A stretch of 47,432 bases of DNA from CAYFZR01 sp964347835 [NCBI: uncultured archaeon] (GCA_964347835.1 CAYFZR010000005.1:1-47432); one strand, 5' to 3'; numbered from the stretch's first letter, positions 15,490-23,882 are shown. The notes: generated from the sequence alone by a model not told the origin. Made by a program: numbers and translations.

Positions 15490-16653
15490 ATGAATAAAGT
15501 TGCAAGGAGAATCAAAAAAATCCCTCCGTACATGATTGCAGATGTAGAAGAACTCGTACAAGAATTAGAAGAAAAAGGAAAAGACATAGTACATTTTGAT
15601 GTTGGTGATCCTGACTTTGATACGCCTGAAAACATAAAAGAAGCAGGAAAAAAGGCTATAGATCAGGGATTAACTCACTACCCTCCATATAGAGGAATCC
15701 AAGAATTCAGAGAGGCTATTGCATATAGAATAAGAGAGGATTACGGTGTAGATATAGACCCAAATAAAGAGATAATCGCAACTTTGGGTTCTAAACACGC
15801 AATCTTTGATACAATAATGGCTTTTGTAGACGAAGACGATATTGTAGCAATCACAAGTCCGGTCTATCCAGTTTTTTATAATACAGTTTGTCTGGCAGGA
15901 GGAAGGCCTGTCTCTATTCCCCTGAGCGAAGATTTCACCTTAGATATAGAAAAATTCGATTATGCGGCAAAAAAAGCAAGTGTTATAATATTAAATTTTC
16001 CAAACAACCCTACGGGAGGAGTACTAGATCATGATTTAGTCGATGAAATCGCAGAAATTACAAAAAAGAGAGATTCCTTGATTATATACGATAATGCCTA
16101 CGAAAAAATAGTATATGATAATTACAAGACTTGTTTTCCTTTAATAAACGAGGATCTAAAAGATAACATGATTTTATTAGGGAGTCTCTCGAAAACATAT
16201 GCCATGACCGGTTGGAGGATAGGATACATGCTTGGAAGTGCGGATTTACTTAATAAAGCCTTGGAGGTTGAAAAACTTGCTAATTCAGGTGTTCCTGTAT
16301 TTGTCCAAAAGGCTGGTGTCGAGGCTCTAACCGGAGATCAAACGTGCGTAACAGATATGGTAAAGGAATACGATGTTAGAAGGAAGTTACTCGTAGATAG
16401 CTTAAATAAGATAGACGGATTTAAATGTCAATACCCTAAAGGCACTTTTTACGCCTTTGCAGATGTTAAAGATATAGGAAATTGTGTTGAAATAAGTAGA
16501 TATTTGATTGAGAAAGGAGTTTCTACGGTTCCGGGCGTAGGCTTTGGAGAAGAAGGAGAAGGATACATAAGATTTGCATTTACTGTAGATAGAGAGGAAA
16601 TTAAAAGAGGTGTTTCCAGGATTGAAGAGGCTCTTGAAGAATATCAGGGTTAG
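15490..16653 (+). CDS. Class I/II PLP aminotransferase (MfnC or aspartate aminotransferase candidate)
   Basis: 387 aa. Fold type I aminotransferase with NFPNNPTGG (Asn173), IIYDNAY (Asp201, Tyr204), the PLP lysine K235 in GSLSKTYAMTGWRIGY, and a C-terminal YIRFAFTV arginine for the substrate carboxylate. The DPDFDTPENI opening is typical of the archaeal aspartate-aminotransferase group. That group includes MfnC, which aminates the furan phosphate precursor of methanofuran. Divergence from the fwd operon and the presence of mfnB in the window favour MfnC. Aspartate or LL-diaminopimelate aminotransferase remains possible. Confidence 0.85.
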   Translation: MNKVARRIKKIPPYMIADVEELVQELEEKGKDIVHFDVGDPDFDTPENIKEAGKKAIDQGLTHYPPYRGIQEFREAIAYRIREDYGVDIDPNKEIIATLGSKHAIFDTIMAFVDEDDIVAITSPVYPVFYNTVCLAGGRPVSIPLSEDFTLDIEKFDYAAKKASVIILNFPNNPTGGVLDHDLVDEIAEITKKRDSLIIYDNAYEKIVYDNYKTCFPLINEDLKDNMILLGSLSKTYAMTGWRIGYMLGSADLLNKALEVEKLANSGVPVFVQKAGVEALTGDQTCVTDMVKEYDVRRKLLVDSLNKIDGFKCQYPKGTFYAFADVKDIGNCVEISRYLIEKGVSTVPGVGFGEEGEGYIRFAFTVDREEIKRGVSRIEEALEEYQG

Positions 16654-16680
16654 TCATGATCTCCAATTATCGTGATGAGG

Positions 16681-17088
16681 ATGCATTTTCTAGATTTTCT
16701 TGCAAAATTGAAGATAAGATTTGATAGAGGAAGGGGTTATCTTGTCCTCTATACATTTATCACCATTACCTTCTTGGTTGTAGATAGGTTAAAAGGATAC
16801 GGTATTACAAGTGATATAATCCTAAGTCTAGGTAAGCATGGTACCACGAAATTAACTCTTATAATCATCACTGTGGCGTTTGCCGGAATAATTTTACTTG
16901 GACACATAGACATAAAAGGTAAATTTTTTCAAAGAGAGATGGAAACCCTTGCATGGCTAAATCCTGTAACAAAATATACTTTTAAGAGGTACGATGAGAT
17001 GGATGAAAAATTAGATCTTTTACTGAAAAAAATAGAGGAAATTGAATCAAGATTAAAGGAAATTGAAAGGAAAGATAATCATGACTAA
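16681..17088 (+). CDS. Two-helix membrane protein with C-terminal coiled coil, unknown
   Basis: About 135 aa: an amphipathic basic N-terminus, two membrane helices (near residues 24-40 and 60-80), then a heptad-rich segment rich in Glu, Lys and Leu (LLLKKIEEIESRLKEIERK). The coiled coil suggests oligomers at the cytoplasmic face. I do not recognise the family. In-frame starts exist at 16672 (GTG), 16675 and 16681; I chose 16681 because GTGAT lies 4 nt upstream. It follows the aminotransferase by 27 nt and overlaps the next small gene. Confidence 0.5.
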   Translation: MHFLDFLAKLKIRFDRGRGYLVLYTFITITFLVVDRLKGYGITSDIILSLGKHGTTKLTLIIITVAFAGIILLGHIDIKGKFFQREMETLAWLNPVTKYTFKRYDEMDEKLDLLLKKIEEIESRLKEIERKDNHD

Positions 17089-17227
17089 AAGTGCCGTGGA
17101 AGGGTACATATGCATATGCAATGAATACTTTTCGGTAATTACTATAGTATTGCTTATTCTATCTGTATTTTATCAAAATTCTATAATTTTTAGTTGGATT
17201 ACATCTTTTAAAAAAGTTATTTCATAA
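17081..17227 (+). CDS. 48-aa single-helix membrane protein
   Basis: ATG at 17081-17083 to TAA at 17225-17227. It overlaps the end of the preceding gene by 8 nt, in the coupled manner common in archaea, with AAAGGA about 8 nt upstream. The product has a polar start containing two cysteines (YICICNEY), one membrane helix (about residues 19-43) and a short basic end (FKKVIS). No homologue is known to me. Its support is the overlap, the ribosome site and a membrane-like composition. It is too short to be certain. Confidence 0.45.
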   Translation: MTKSAVEGYICICNEYFSVITIVLLILSVFYQNSIIFSWITSFKKVIS

Positions 17228-17311
17228 TGCAAAAACTTAAGAAAAAAAAGTCCTAATATCTAATTAAGTAAAAATATCTCCATTCAAATCCAATTAAAAA
17301 AAGGAATGACT

Positions 17312-17668
17312 ATGATCGCAAAGTTCGCATATAGGCAGGAAATCGCATTACAGAGAGAGACAATATCGCGTATTAAGATAATCGTAGATGATATGGTTAG
17401 AGACTACCAAGAAGAATTTATGAAAAGAGAAGATTTCGTCGAAGAGATTGAAAGATATATTGACTTAGTAAATAAATCAATAAAAAAGTTGGAGGATTTA
17501 AACGTACCAAAAAGATACGAAAACGCGCATTCTCACTTTTTAAAGGCATCAAAGCTTTTTAAGAGGGCTTTTATTAGTGCGTTGGAAGGCAACTTAGATA
17601 ATTATACAGAGTTGACCAAAGAGATGGAGATAGAATACGAATATGGACTGGCCTTGATGAAACTATGA
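17312..17668 (+). CDS. All-helical soluble protein, unknown
   Basis: About 118 aa of amphipathic helices with abundant Glu, Lys and Arg and no cysteine. Heptad-like segments include RETISRIKIIVDDMVRDY and LVNKSIKKLEDLNVPKRYE. The pattern resembles small four-helix bundles, and YENAHSHFLKASKLFKRA looks TPR-like but is a single unit. I assign no function. The ATG at 17312 has AAGGA 6 nt upstream; the ATG at 17306 overlaps the site. It ends 46 nt before the convergent ABC-transporter operon. The 84 nt ahead of it are AT-rich and hold no gene I can see. Confidence 0.5.
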   Translation: MIAKFAYRQEIALQRETISRIKIIVDDMVRDYQEEFMKREDFVEEIERYIDLVNKSIKKLEDLNVPKRYENAHSHFLKASKLFKRAFISALEGNLDNYTELTKEMEIEYEYGLALMKL

Positions 17669-17713
17669 ATATGAAGAATTAACCAAGACCACTTTAAAAA
17701 ATCGATTCATATC

Positions 17714-18487
17714 TCAACCAACTTCTTCTTTGAAAGTTCTTATTACTTCTTCCTCCAACAGATTAAGAACCTGCTTTCTGGCATCTAAGAATTCATCACT
17801 CGTGTAATCTCTGGGTCTGGGAACATCTATATCAATAATTCCCTTCACCTTGCTGGGTCTGGAAGTTAGTACAAAAACCCTATCTGCTAAGTATGTTGCT
17901 TCGATAACACTGTGAGTAACGTAAACTACGGTTTTTTTGGTCTCTCTCCAGATTCTGAGCAATTCTCCCTGCATTATCTTTTTTGTTTGCGCATCTAATG
18001 CTCCAAAAGGCTCATCCATTAATAAAACCTCGGGATCATATGCCAATGCCCGAGCAATACCTACTCTCTGTTTCATTCCGCCTGATAACTCATGAGAATA
18101 TTTTTCTTCGAATCCCTCGAGTCCAATCATTCTCACATAATGCATTGCCTTTTTTCTTGCCTCTCCTTTTGGAATTCCCTGTATCTCAAGTCCGAACATA
18201 ATATTGCTTAAAACACTCTTCCAAGGATAGAGGGCGAATTCTTGGAAAACAAAACCTCGATCTGGACCTGGTCCTTGAATGACTTCATCGTTCAAAAAGA
18301 TTTTGCCGCTTGTAGGCTTTTCGAATCCTGCAATGAGATATAAGAATGTTGATTTACCGCATCCTGAGGGGCCTACTATCACCGCAAACTCACTCTCTTT
18401 GATTTCTAAATTAAGACCGTCTATTGCAACGACGTTACCAAAAACTTTTCTAAGATCTACTGCCCTTATCTTAGTTTTACTTGCCAA
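17714..18487 (-). CDS. NitT/TauT-type ABC importer, ATP-binding subunit
   Basis: 257 aa from a TTG start (18485-18487) placed 5 nt after AGGTGA; the longer in-frame ATG version overlaps the permease gene and adds residues outside the fold. Complete nucleotide-binding domain: Walker A GPSGCGKST, Q-loop VFQEFALYPW, signature LSGGMKQRVGIARAL, Walker B VLLMDEPFGALD and switch histidine in VYVTHSV. It is similar to the SsuB/TauB/NrtD group that powers uptake of sulfonates, nitrate or related small anions. It is the last gene of a binding-protein/permease/permease/ATPase operon. Confidence 0.92.
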   Translation of the reverse strand: MASKTKIRAVDLRKVFGNVVAIDGLNLEIKESEFAVIVGPSGCGKSTFLYLIAGFEKPTSGKIFLNDEVIQGPGPDRGFVFQEFALYPWKSVLSNIMFGLEIQGIPKGEARKKAMHYVRMIGLEGFEEKYSHELSGGMKQRVGIARALAYDPEVLLMDEPFGALDAQTKKIMQGELLRIWRETKKTVVYVTHSVIEATYLADRVFVLTSRPSKVKGIIDIDVPRPRDYTSDEFLDARKQVLNLLEEEVIRTFKEEVG

Positions 18488-18492
18488 AATTC

Positions 18493-19350
18493 TCACCTTT
18501 CCATAATCATACCCCATTTTTCTACCGTCTTTCTCTCTAAAGGACCCATAATTAATCGATCCATCAAAAATCCTCCTAAAGCAATGATTGCTAGACCCAC
18601 GAACATAACTTCTACAGCGTATAGAATCTTCGAGGCATATATCAAATAACCTACTCCCCAGTCAGGAGCAGCGAGCATCTCGGCCCCTACCAATGCTCTC
18701 CAAGAATATCCTATTGCGAGTCTCGATCCCGCTATTATGTATACCAAAGATCCCGGCAATAGAACTTTGAAAAAAACGGTCATCTTATTAGCACCCATTA
18801 TCTGTGAAGCCCATATCATCTCTTTTTTGATACTTTTAACCCCGGTCATGGTGTTGTACACCATGGGAAAGAAACCACCGAGAAATATGGCCAAAATGAT
18901 AGTTTTATTCCCAATTCCTAAGGTTATCAAAAGTAGTGGTACCCAAGCCAGCGTAGGAAGGGGTATTAAGAGGCTGACTATCGGAAAAAGAGCCTGATTT
19001 AAAAATCTACTAATCCCCATTAGAAGTCCTAAAGCGATACCCGCACACATTGCAAGGGAGTACCCAATGATGAGCCGATAAAAGCTCTTGTAGATGTGCG
19101 TAAATACGATAGGATCAGGAACTGTTAACCCCAAAAAAGTGGATGCTATGATAGAGGGGGAAGGAAGCAAGTTTGGATTAATCATTCTTAAATCAACTAT
19201 GAGTTCCCAGACGACAATAACGGTTAAAAATGGAAATATAAACCAGAATAATTTGATTACCCTATCACTCCTATCTAAATTGCCGTTTTTTTGATAAAAC
19301 TTTTTTCTAAAAAATTTTGATGGAACGAGCCACGCTGCTTTTTTATCCAT
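18493..19350 (-). CDS. NitT/TauT-type ABC importer, permease 2
   Basis: 285 aa, with about six membrane helices after a long basic cytoplasmic N-terminus. It has the EAA-type coupling motif in the IKKEMIWASQIMGANKMTVF region and the ISRFLNQALFPIVSLLIPLP segment typical of SsuC/TauC permeases. It is a paralogue of the permease at 19351-20148. GGAGGG lies about 6 nt before the ATG. A 25-nt stretch in the first codons (19319-19343) recurs in a non-coding gap at 31117-31154 with a 13-bp insertion. Confidence 0.9.
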   Translation of the reverse strand: MDKKAAWLVPSKFFRKKFYQKNGNLDRSDRVIKLFWFIFPFLTVIVVWELIVDLRMINPNLLPSPSIIASTFLGLTVPDPIVFTHIYKSFYRLIIGYSLAMCAGIALGLLMGISRFLNQALFPIVSLLIPLPTLAWVPLLLITLGIGNKTIILAIFLGGFFPMVYNTMTGVKSIKKEMIWASQIMGANKMTVFFKVLLPGSLVYIIAGSRLAIGYSWRALVGAEMLAAPDWGVGYLIYASKILYAVEVMFVGLAIIALGGFLMDRLIMGPLERKTVEKWGMIMER

Positions 19351-20148
19351 TTAAAGCCCTCCGTGCTCTATAACCATGCCCCATTTCACCACAGTATTCT
19401 TCTCTGCCCATCTTACGACGGTATTTTCGATTAAGAAGAAGATTATGGCGAGAATCATGATTCCACCATAGATTACAGGTGTCTGTATAAACTCCCTTGC
19501 ATCGAATATCATGTAGCCTAACCCCCATATGCTGGCTGCAATCATCTCTACCGCAATTATAGTTCTCCATCCTCTTGCTAATCCCAGTTTGAATCCTGTG
19601 AAGATATAGGAAGTTGCCCATGGAAGAAGTACTCTTGAAAAAATAGTCTTTTTATCTGCTCCCATCGTTTGAGAAGCCCATATAAGCTGTTTTTCTATAC
19701 TCCTCACTCCAGCAGCGGTATTATAAACAATAGGAAAGAAGGCTGCTATAGTTCCCACAGTAACAATAGTTATAGTCCCATAGCCAAGCCAAAGCATGAA
19801 TATGGGTGCCCAAGCAATGCCCGGAATGGGCATCGTAACACTGATTAACGGGTCAAAGTAGGCATTGATGTATTTATTCATCCCCATCAATATCCCCAAT
19901 GATACACCAAAAGCAGTAGCAATAACTATGGCGCAAAAAAGGCGGTACAGGCTTGTATAAATATGGGTTAATAAAACAGAATGTCCTGTTACCGATTGAG
20001 TGTTAAATAAGCCCCACAGAACCACAAATATTTGGGAAGGCCGGGAGAGAAGGACTGGATTCATTATATGTAATCTTGAAAATATCTCCCAACCAAGGAG
20101 CAAGGCTATGATTGGAATTGCAGGGTATAAATATCTTTGTACCTTCAT
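19351..20148 (-). CDS. NitT/TauT-type ABC importer, permease 1
   Basis: 265 aa, about six membrane helices, with the coupling motif in SIEKQLIWASQTMGADKKTIF and the VTMPIPGIAWAPIFMLWLG segment of the family. The two permease genes probably form a heterodimer, as they share motifs but clearly diverge. The start overlaps the binding-protein stop by 4 nt and the stop abuts the next permease start, so translation is coupled. Sequence alone does not tell the substrate. Confidence 0.9.
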   Translation of the reverse strand: MKVQRYLYPAIPIIALLLGWEIFSRLHIMNPVLLSRPSQIFVVLWGLFNTQSVTGHSVLLTHIYTSLYRLFCAIVIATAFGVSLGILMGMNKYINAYFDPLISVTMPIPGIAWAPIFMLWLGYGTITIVTVGTIAAFFPIVYNTAAGVRSIEKQLIWASQTMGADKKTIFSRVLLPWATSYIFTGFKLGLARGWRTIIAVEMIAASIWGLGYMIFDAREFIQTPVIYGGIMILAIIFFLIENTVVRWAEKNTVVKWGMVIEHGGL

Positions 20149-21146
20149 TTTTCAGCGTACTCTTTGCGCAATTCTTTTGCCTTTTCTACGAACGATGTAT
20201 CCCATGCAAACTCCGGTATTTTCGGTATCTTACCTGCTCCGAGCATGAATTCCGCTGTACCATAGATTGCATCTATTACTTCCTCTCCAAACTCTATTTG
20301 GAAGTTTATTCGATTGAATACCTTCTCAAAGGCTTCATGTGAAACTTCAATTCCTTTTTTGGTCGCAGCAGAAGATGCAATCTTAGACGCTTCCTTGGGA
20401 TTGTTTTTAATCAAATCTGCCTTATCTAAGTGGGCTGCAAGGAATCTTATCAGTGAATCCTCGTTTTTAGAAGCAAACTCTTTTGTAGTATGAATACTTG
20501 CAGGTACCAGTGCCACGTCTCCGTAAGTCCGAAGTACCCTTCCTATGCCCTTTGCCTCTGCTATCGCTGGAGTGGGTTCCCATGCGGTAAATGCCTCTAT
20601 TAAGCCCCTCTCTAATGAGGCTATCATTTCTTCCACCTTTAAATTGACGTATTCAAAGTCTTCCCAAATGTAACCTTCCATACCGTAGTATTTTCTCAAG
20701 ACCCCTTCTGCTCCTGTTCCAAATCTTGTTGCCACCTTCTTTCCTTTGAGATCCTCCCAAGATTCATAATGTGAATCCTTCCGTACTATCGTTGTATATC
20801 GGTTTCCTCTTTGCACCGTACCGATAATCAAGGCTTTGTCAGGTATTGCATTGAAGAGCGATATTGTTCTTGTATCTGCACCACAATTTACATCAACAAT
20901 TCCTGCTATCATCGCCTCGTTATTTTCTCCGCCAGAACTAAATATCGTGTGATCTACATTTATTTCATAATTAGACCAAAACTCTGGCTTTCCGTAGAGC
21001 AAGAACTCACCAGGATAATATTGTCCTCCATATCTTATTAATGGAAGCTCTCCAGGCTTAGGTCTCGCCAAGCATCCTGCAAACCCCCCTAACATAGCAG
21101 TTGCTCCCATGCCTATGCCGAACCTAAGAAAATCTCTTCTATTCAT
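20145..21146 (-). CDS. NitT/TauT-type substrate-binding lipoprotein
   Basis: 333 aa. The N-terminus combines a twin-arginine motif (NRRDFLRFG) with a lipobox-like GGFAGC, so export by Tat and lipid anchoring at the Cys are likely. The body is an NMT1/SsuA-type periplasmic-binding fold with WEDLKGKKVATRFGTGAE and AFTAWEPTPAIAEAKG. Such systems take up aliphatic sulfonates, nitrate or thiamine precursors. In a coenzyme-M-using organism a sulfonate is an attractive guess but unproven. GGAGGTAA precedes the ATG, and a TATA box with an overlapping palindrome lies at about 21190-21211. Confidence 0.88.
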   Translation of the reverse strand: MNRRDFLRFGIGMGATAMLGGFAGCLARPKPGELPLIRYGGQYYPGEFLLYGKPEFWSNYEINVDHTIFSSGGENNEAMIAGIVDVNCGADTRTISLFNAIPDKALIIGTVQRGNRYTTIVRKDSHYESWEDLKGKKVATRFGTGAEGVLRKYYGMEGYIWEDFEYVNLKVEEMIASLERGLIEAFTAWEPTPAIAEAKGIGRVLRTYGDVALVPASIHTTKEFASKNEDSLIRFLAAHLDKADLIKNNPKEASKIASSAATKKGIEVSHEAFEKVFNRINFQIEFGEEVIDAIYGTAEFMLGAGKIPKIPEFAWDTSFVEKAKELRKEYAEK

Positions 21147-21189
21147 TTACATTACCTCCGAGATTCCTGAGGCAACTTTAGAAAACGGT

Positions 21190-21211
21190 ATTTAAGCCTT
21201 TTGCCAAAGGC
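21190..21211 (-). promoter_or_regulatory. Promoter with palindromic operator of the ABC importer operon
   Basis: On the minus strand GCCTTTGGCAAAAGGC (21196-21211; 6-bp arms, 4-bp spacer) runs straight into CTTAAATACC, a BRE/TATA-like element about 45 nt before the binding-protein ATG. A second TATA-like run, TTATATATAA, lies near 21236-21246. A palindrome covering the TFB/TBP site is a classic archaeal repressor position. The HTH gene just upstream (21254-21559) is a natural candidate to bind it. Function is inferred. Confidence 0.5.
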
Positions 21212-21253
21212 GTTGACAGGGCTCATCAAAAAGTTTATATATAAGTTATTTGT

Positions 21254-21559
21254 CTAAAACTGGCCCATCTCTTTTATAAGTAACAAAAAATCTTTGAATT
21301 GTGGATTTATGCTAAAGTATACTTTGTACCCTGCTTCCTGTGTCATGGCTGCGGTTTCTTGTAATTTTTCTCTTTCCACTCTTCTCCTCAAAATATTTGT
21401 TTTTCCTAACTTGGAGAGATGATAGTCGACGATACTCTTAGAGATTCCTGTATCAATAGAAATATCCCAATTTGTCATTTCTTTCTCCAAGAGAGAGATA
21501 CAGATCTTTAAAGCATCTTTGTTCGATAAAAGTTTTAATATCTTACAAATATCTTCCAT
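21254..21559 (-). CDS. ArsR/MarR-like winged-helix regulator
   Basis: 101 aa. A single winged-helix domain, with a first helix ICKILKLLSNKDALKICISL, a recognition region DISIDTGISKSIVDYHLSKLG and a wing with basic residues (ILRRRVEREKLQ). The C-terminal helix is probably for dimerisation. It has one cysteine (Cys5) in the first helix and no metal-site cysteine pair, so it is not a classical metal sensor. AAGGAT lies upstream of the ATG. It lies between the DUF98 gene and the ABC importer, and the palindrome at 21196-21211 is a likely target. Confidence 0.78.
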   Translation of the reverse strand: MEDICKILKLLSNKDALKICISLLEKEMTNWDISIDTGISKSIVDYHLSKLGKTNILRRRVEREKLQETAAMTQEAGYKVYFSINPQFKDFLLLIKEMGQF

Positions 21560-21567
21560 TTTGATCC

Positions 21568-22143
21568 TTAAAACAAGTTTATTTTCGGTGAAAAAACCTC
21601 TGTTATGTGTAGCAATTTCTTTTTATTGTAGAATATCACGTATGAGCGAGAAATTAATTTTTCATTCTCCTCCGTATCCAAAAGTTCTGATATATCTCTA
21701 TCAGCATTTATCGTGCATATTATTTCTAGGTCTCTTCTAATCTCCATCTTAAGTTTTCTTATTATCCTTCCTATGGGGATATCCTCTTTCATTATGTTCT
21801 CTTTAAACCAAGGTTCTAAAATAGATAAAGGAGTATAAGACTTTGCGTAAACAAGAGGATATTTGCTCTCCAAGATAACTATCCTTTCGTTTACTCTATC
21901 GCCCTCTCCTATACCTAATAATTTTGATGTTTCTTTCTCGCTGTTAATTATTCTCTGAAGTACTGTCCTTACGTTTACCTTTTCCTCGCTTAAGGATTCT
22001 AAAATGGTAGTTATAGAGCCGTCAGTTGTGAGTACTATTCTTTCTACAGGAGTTAATCTCCTTCCCAGATCCTCTTCAACTTTTTTAAGTGATTCAAAGA
22101 GATTTATCTTGGTAGAATTATCTCCAAAACGTTCCATAATCAT
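21568..22143 (-). CDS. DUF98 / chorismate pyruvate-lyase family protein
   Basis: 191 aa. It resembles the archaeal DUF98 group related to mycobacterial Rv2949c and UbiC: VERIVLTTDGSITTILESL, an EGDRVNERIVILES strand pair with the Glu-Arg, YAKSYTP, and a final ISRSYVIFYNKKKLLHITE. The family cleaves chorismate to 4-hydroxybenzoate. In methanogen-type archaea that is a precursor of methanopterin, the carrier after formylmethanofuran. The UTRA ligand-binding domain shares this fold, but no HTH is attached, so an enzyme is preferred. It lies 19 nt after the nucleotidyltransferase gene. Confidence 0.75.
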   Translation of the reverse strand: MIMERFGDNSTKINLFESLKKVEEDLGRRLTPVERIVLTTDGSITTILESLSEEKVNVRTVLQRIINSEKETSKLLGIGEGDRVNERIVILESKYPLVYAKSYTPLSILEPWFKENIMKEDIPIGRIIRKLKMEIRRDLEIICTINADRDISELLDTEENEKLISRSYVIFYNKKKLLHITEVFSPKINLF

Positions 22144-22162
22144 ACCAGACCAAAATTGGTAC

Positions 22163-23185
22163 TTAACCTTTTACTTTTATGAACTCACCCAGGGCCTCTC
22201 GGGTTGTGCCAATAACCACCCTGTGAAAGTCTTTAACTCCTGAAACGTGTTCTAATCTCCCTCTCGCAATTATTTTCTCTCCGCTAAATGCTTGTCCGGC
22301 ATAAGTATGAGTGTAACTTACAACTTGGCTAACATTTAAATCAATTTTATAATTTGCTTTATTAAACTCTAATATTTTCACGTCTCCTACTTCATAAACA
22401 GCGGGATAATCAAAAGAATGTTTAGAATCTAATACCAACGCTTCTATCAAGATTTCACCTGTTGGATGGAACACGAGATCTCCATATTTTCCTTCGATCT
22501 CGTCCCAGTCTCTAGTGTAAAGTATATCAAAATAGGTTCCATTTATCATTCCTTTGTTGTTTTTTCTCCTTTCATAAAATAAGAATTCCTGAAAAGAAAG
22601 TGTATCATCCTTGATCCTCTTTTTGTATGCCTGTATCCAAAGTTTATTAGTTAAATCTTTTATCGTATCCCTTTTCATTGTAATCTGTTTGAGTATCTTT
22701 CTGGATTCTTCATAGTTATCATGTCCATATACTACAAAATCTATGTCAGAGTCTTTATCATGTAACTTTACCAATAAAGAGCCTGATATGCCCATCTTAT
22801 CCATTGGAATGCCATGCTTTTCAAATTCTAATGCAATTCTACTTAACTTATTTTCCAATTCATCTTTAGGATCTCTGACTATTTCGTCTAACCTCTCTTC
22901 AGGCTTAAAAATTCTAACTATAGATTTTTTCGGGACGCCTTGTTGTTCGATGTTAGTTACCCTGCAATCAAATAAGTAATCACTAAAATTTTTTCTTAGG
23001 TATTCATAAGACTTCTCAGTGTCCCCTATCTTACAGTATCTTTTATTTTCTCTCATCCTATTTCCTTTCTCGCAAGGAATGTACCTAAGAGAAGAAAATA
23101 TCCTATCATTCGGATTAAAATAAGAATTTACAGCAAAAAACATATCTTCTTTCGTGTATATAAATTCTCGAATCCTCGTACCCAT
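22163..23185 (-). CDS. Predicted archaeal nucleotidyltransferase (COG2413-like)
   Basis: 340 aa. An N-terminal domain of about 120 residues is followed by a Pol-beta type nucleotidyltransferase core: GISGSLLVKLHDKDSDIDF with Gly134-Ser135 and the metal aspartates Asp147 and Asp149. A third acidic residue lies in the GTYFDILYTRDWD region. Conserved C-terminal segments (VVSYTHTYAGQAFSGEKI) match what I recall of the COG2413 archaeal group, whose substrate is unknown. It is not a MNT-type antitoxin; it is far longer and lacks a HEPN partner. It sits in a likely operon with the HTH-CBS regulator and DUF98. Confidence 0.75.
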   Translation of the reverse strand: MGTRIREFIYTKEDMFFAVNSYFNPNDRIFSSLRYIPCEKGNRMRENKRYCKIGDTEKSYEYLRKNFSDYLFDCRVTNIEQQGVPKKSIVRIFKPEERLDEIVRDPKDELENKLSRIALEFEKHGIPMDKMGISGSLLVKLHDKDSDIDFVVYGHDNYEESRKILKQITMKRDTIKDLTNKLWIQAYKKRIKDDTLSFQEFLFYERRKNNKGMINGTYFDILYTRDWDEIEGKYGDLVFHPTGEILIEALVLDSKHSFDYPAVYEVGDVKILEFNKANYKIDLNVSQVVSYTHTYAGQAFSGEKIIARGRLEHVSGVKDFHRVVIGTTREALGEFIKVKG

Positions 23186-23210
23186 AATATCGCCAAAAAT
23201 AAATTTTAAA

Positions 23211-23768
23211 TTATTTTATTAACCTAACAATATCCATCTTCGTTACAATCCCCGATATCTTTCCTTTCTCCGATACAAGAACTGCAGGATAATTTCTCGT
23301 CAAATTTAGCAGGGTATCTATACTCGTTGATGTCCCCACTACAGGAAATTGCTCTTCCATTATCTCCCTTACGTCTTTTTTTGAAAATGTACTTGATTCG
23401 CCAACGCTGGCTATCTCTCTTAAGACACAACTCTCAGATATGCTACCTACAGGCATCTCTTTTTCTATTACAGGAAGTTGAGATATATCGTTTTCTTCCA
23501 TTAGCCTCGCTGCTTTCTCCACAGGTTCGTTAGGAGTTACATAGATTACAGGACTCGCCATTATATCTTTTGCAACTATTTTAGGTGCTTTCGCCTCTCT
23601 AAGGACTTTTAAAATTTTATTGAGAGTAGAAACCCTTGGATCTACGTTTCCAGCCTCAATTCTAGCTATCAAGGACTGACTCACACCTGCCAGCCTTGCC
23701 AATTCGGCTTGAGTCATCCCAACCCTTAATCTCAACCTTCTTATCTCTTTAAGGTCCAAGTTTTCCAT
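23211..23768 (-). CDS. HTH (XRE) regulator with two C-terminal CBS domains
   Basis: 185 aa. A Cro/C1-type HTH at residues 6-55 (RLRVGMTQAELARLAGVSQS) is joined to a CBS pair at about 68-185 (DIMASPVIYVTPNEPVEKAA and VREIMEEQFPVVGTSTSIDT). This is the archaeal COG3620 layout. CBS domains usually sense adenosyl ligands such as AMP, ATP or SAM. It leads the operon 23.8-21.2 kb and diverges from the S-layer/heme gene across 114 bp, so it could control either. The regulated genes are not shown by the sequence. Confidence 0.9.
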   Translation of the reverse strand: MENLDLKEIRRLRLRVGMTQAELARLAGVSQSLIARIEAGNVDPRVSTLNKILKVLREAKAPKIVAKDIMASPVIYVTPNEPVEKAARLMEENDISQLPVIEKEMPVGSISESCVLREIASVGESSTFSKKDVREIMEEQFPVVGTSTSIDTLLNLTRNYPAVLVSEKGKISGIVTKMDIVRLIK

Positions 23769-23882
23769 GATCTACCATGTTAATTTACTCTTTTCATAAG
23801 ATAAAACTTATTTGTTTCCATTATTCGAGAGACGTAGATAAGATTATATATGATGTTTTTTCACTTTTTTCGCGGTGATTCC
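23769..23882. promoter_or_regulatory. Divergent promoter region, HTH-CBS regulator / heme S-layer gene
   Basis: The 114-bp gap contains GATTATATATGATG at about 23842-23855, a TATA-like box about 30-35 nt before the S-layer gene ATG at 23883, which has GGTGAT 3-4 nt upstream. An imperfect repeat TAAGATAAAACTTATTTG near 23797-23814 lies close to the regulator side. No strong operator can be called. Confidence 0.4.

Noticed and set aside
22163-23185. Second toxin-antitoxin nucleotidyltransferase
   Set aside because: Although it has the GS-x-DxD motif, it is 340 aa, lacks a HEPN partner and sits in a metabolic/regulatory operon.
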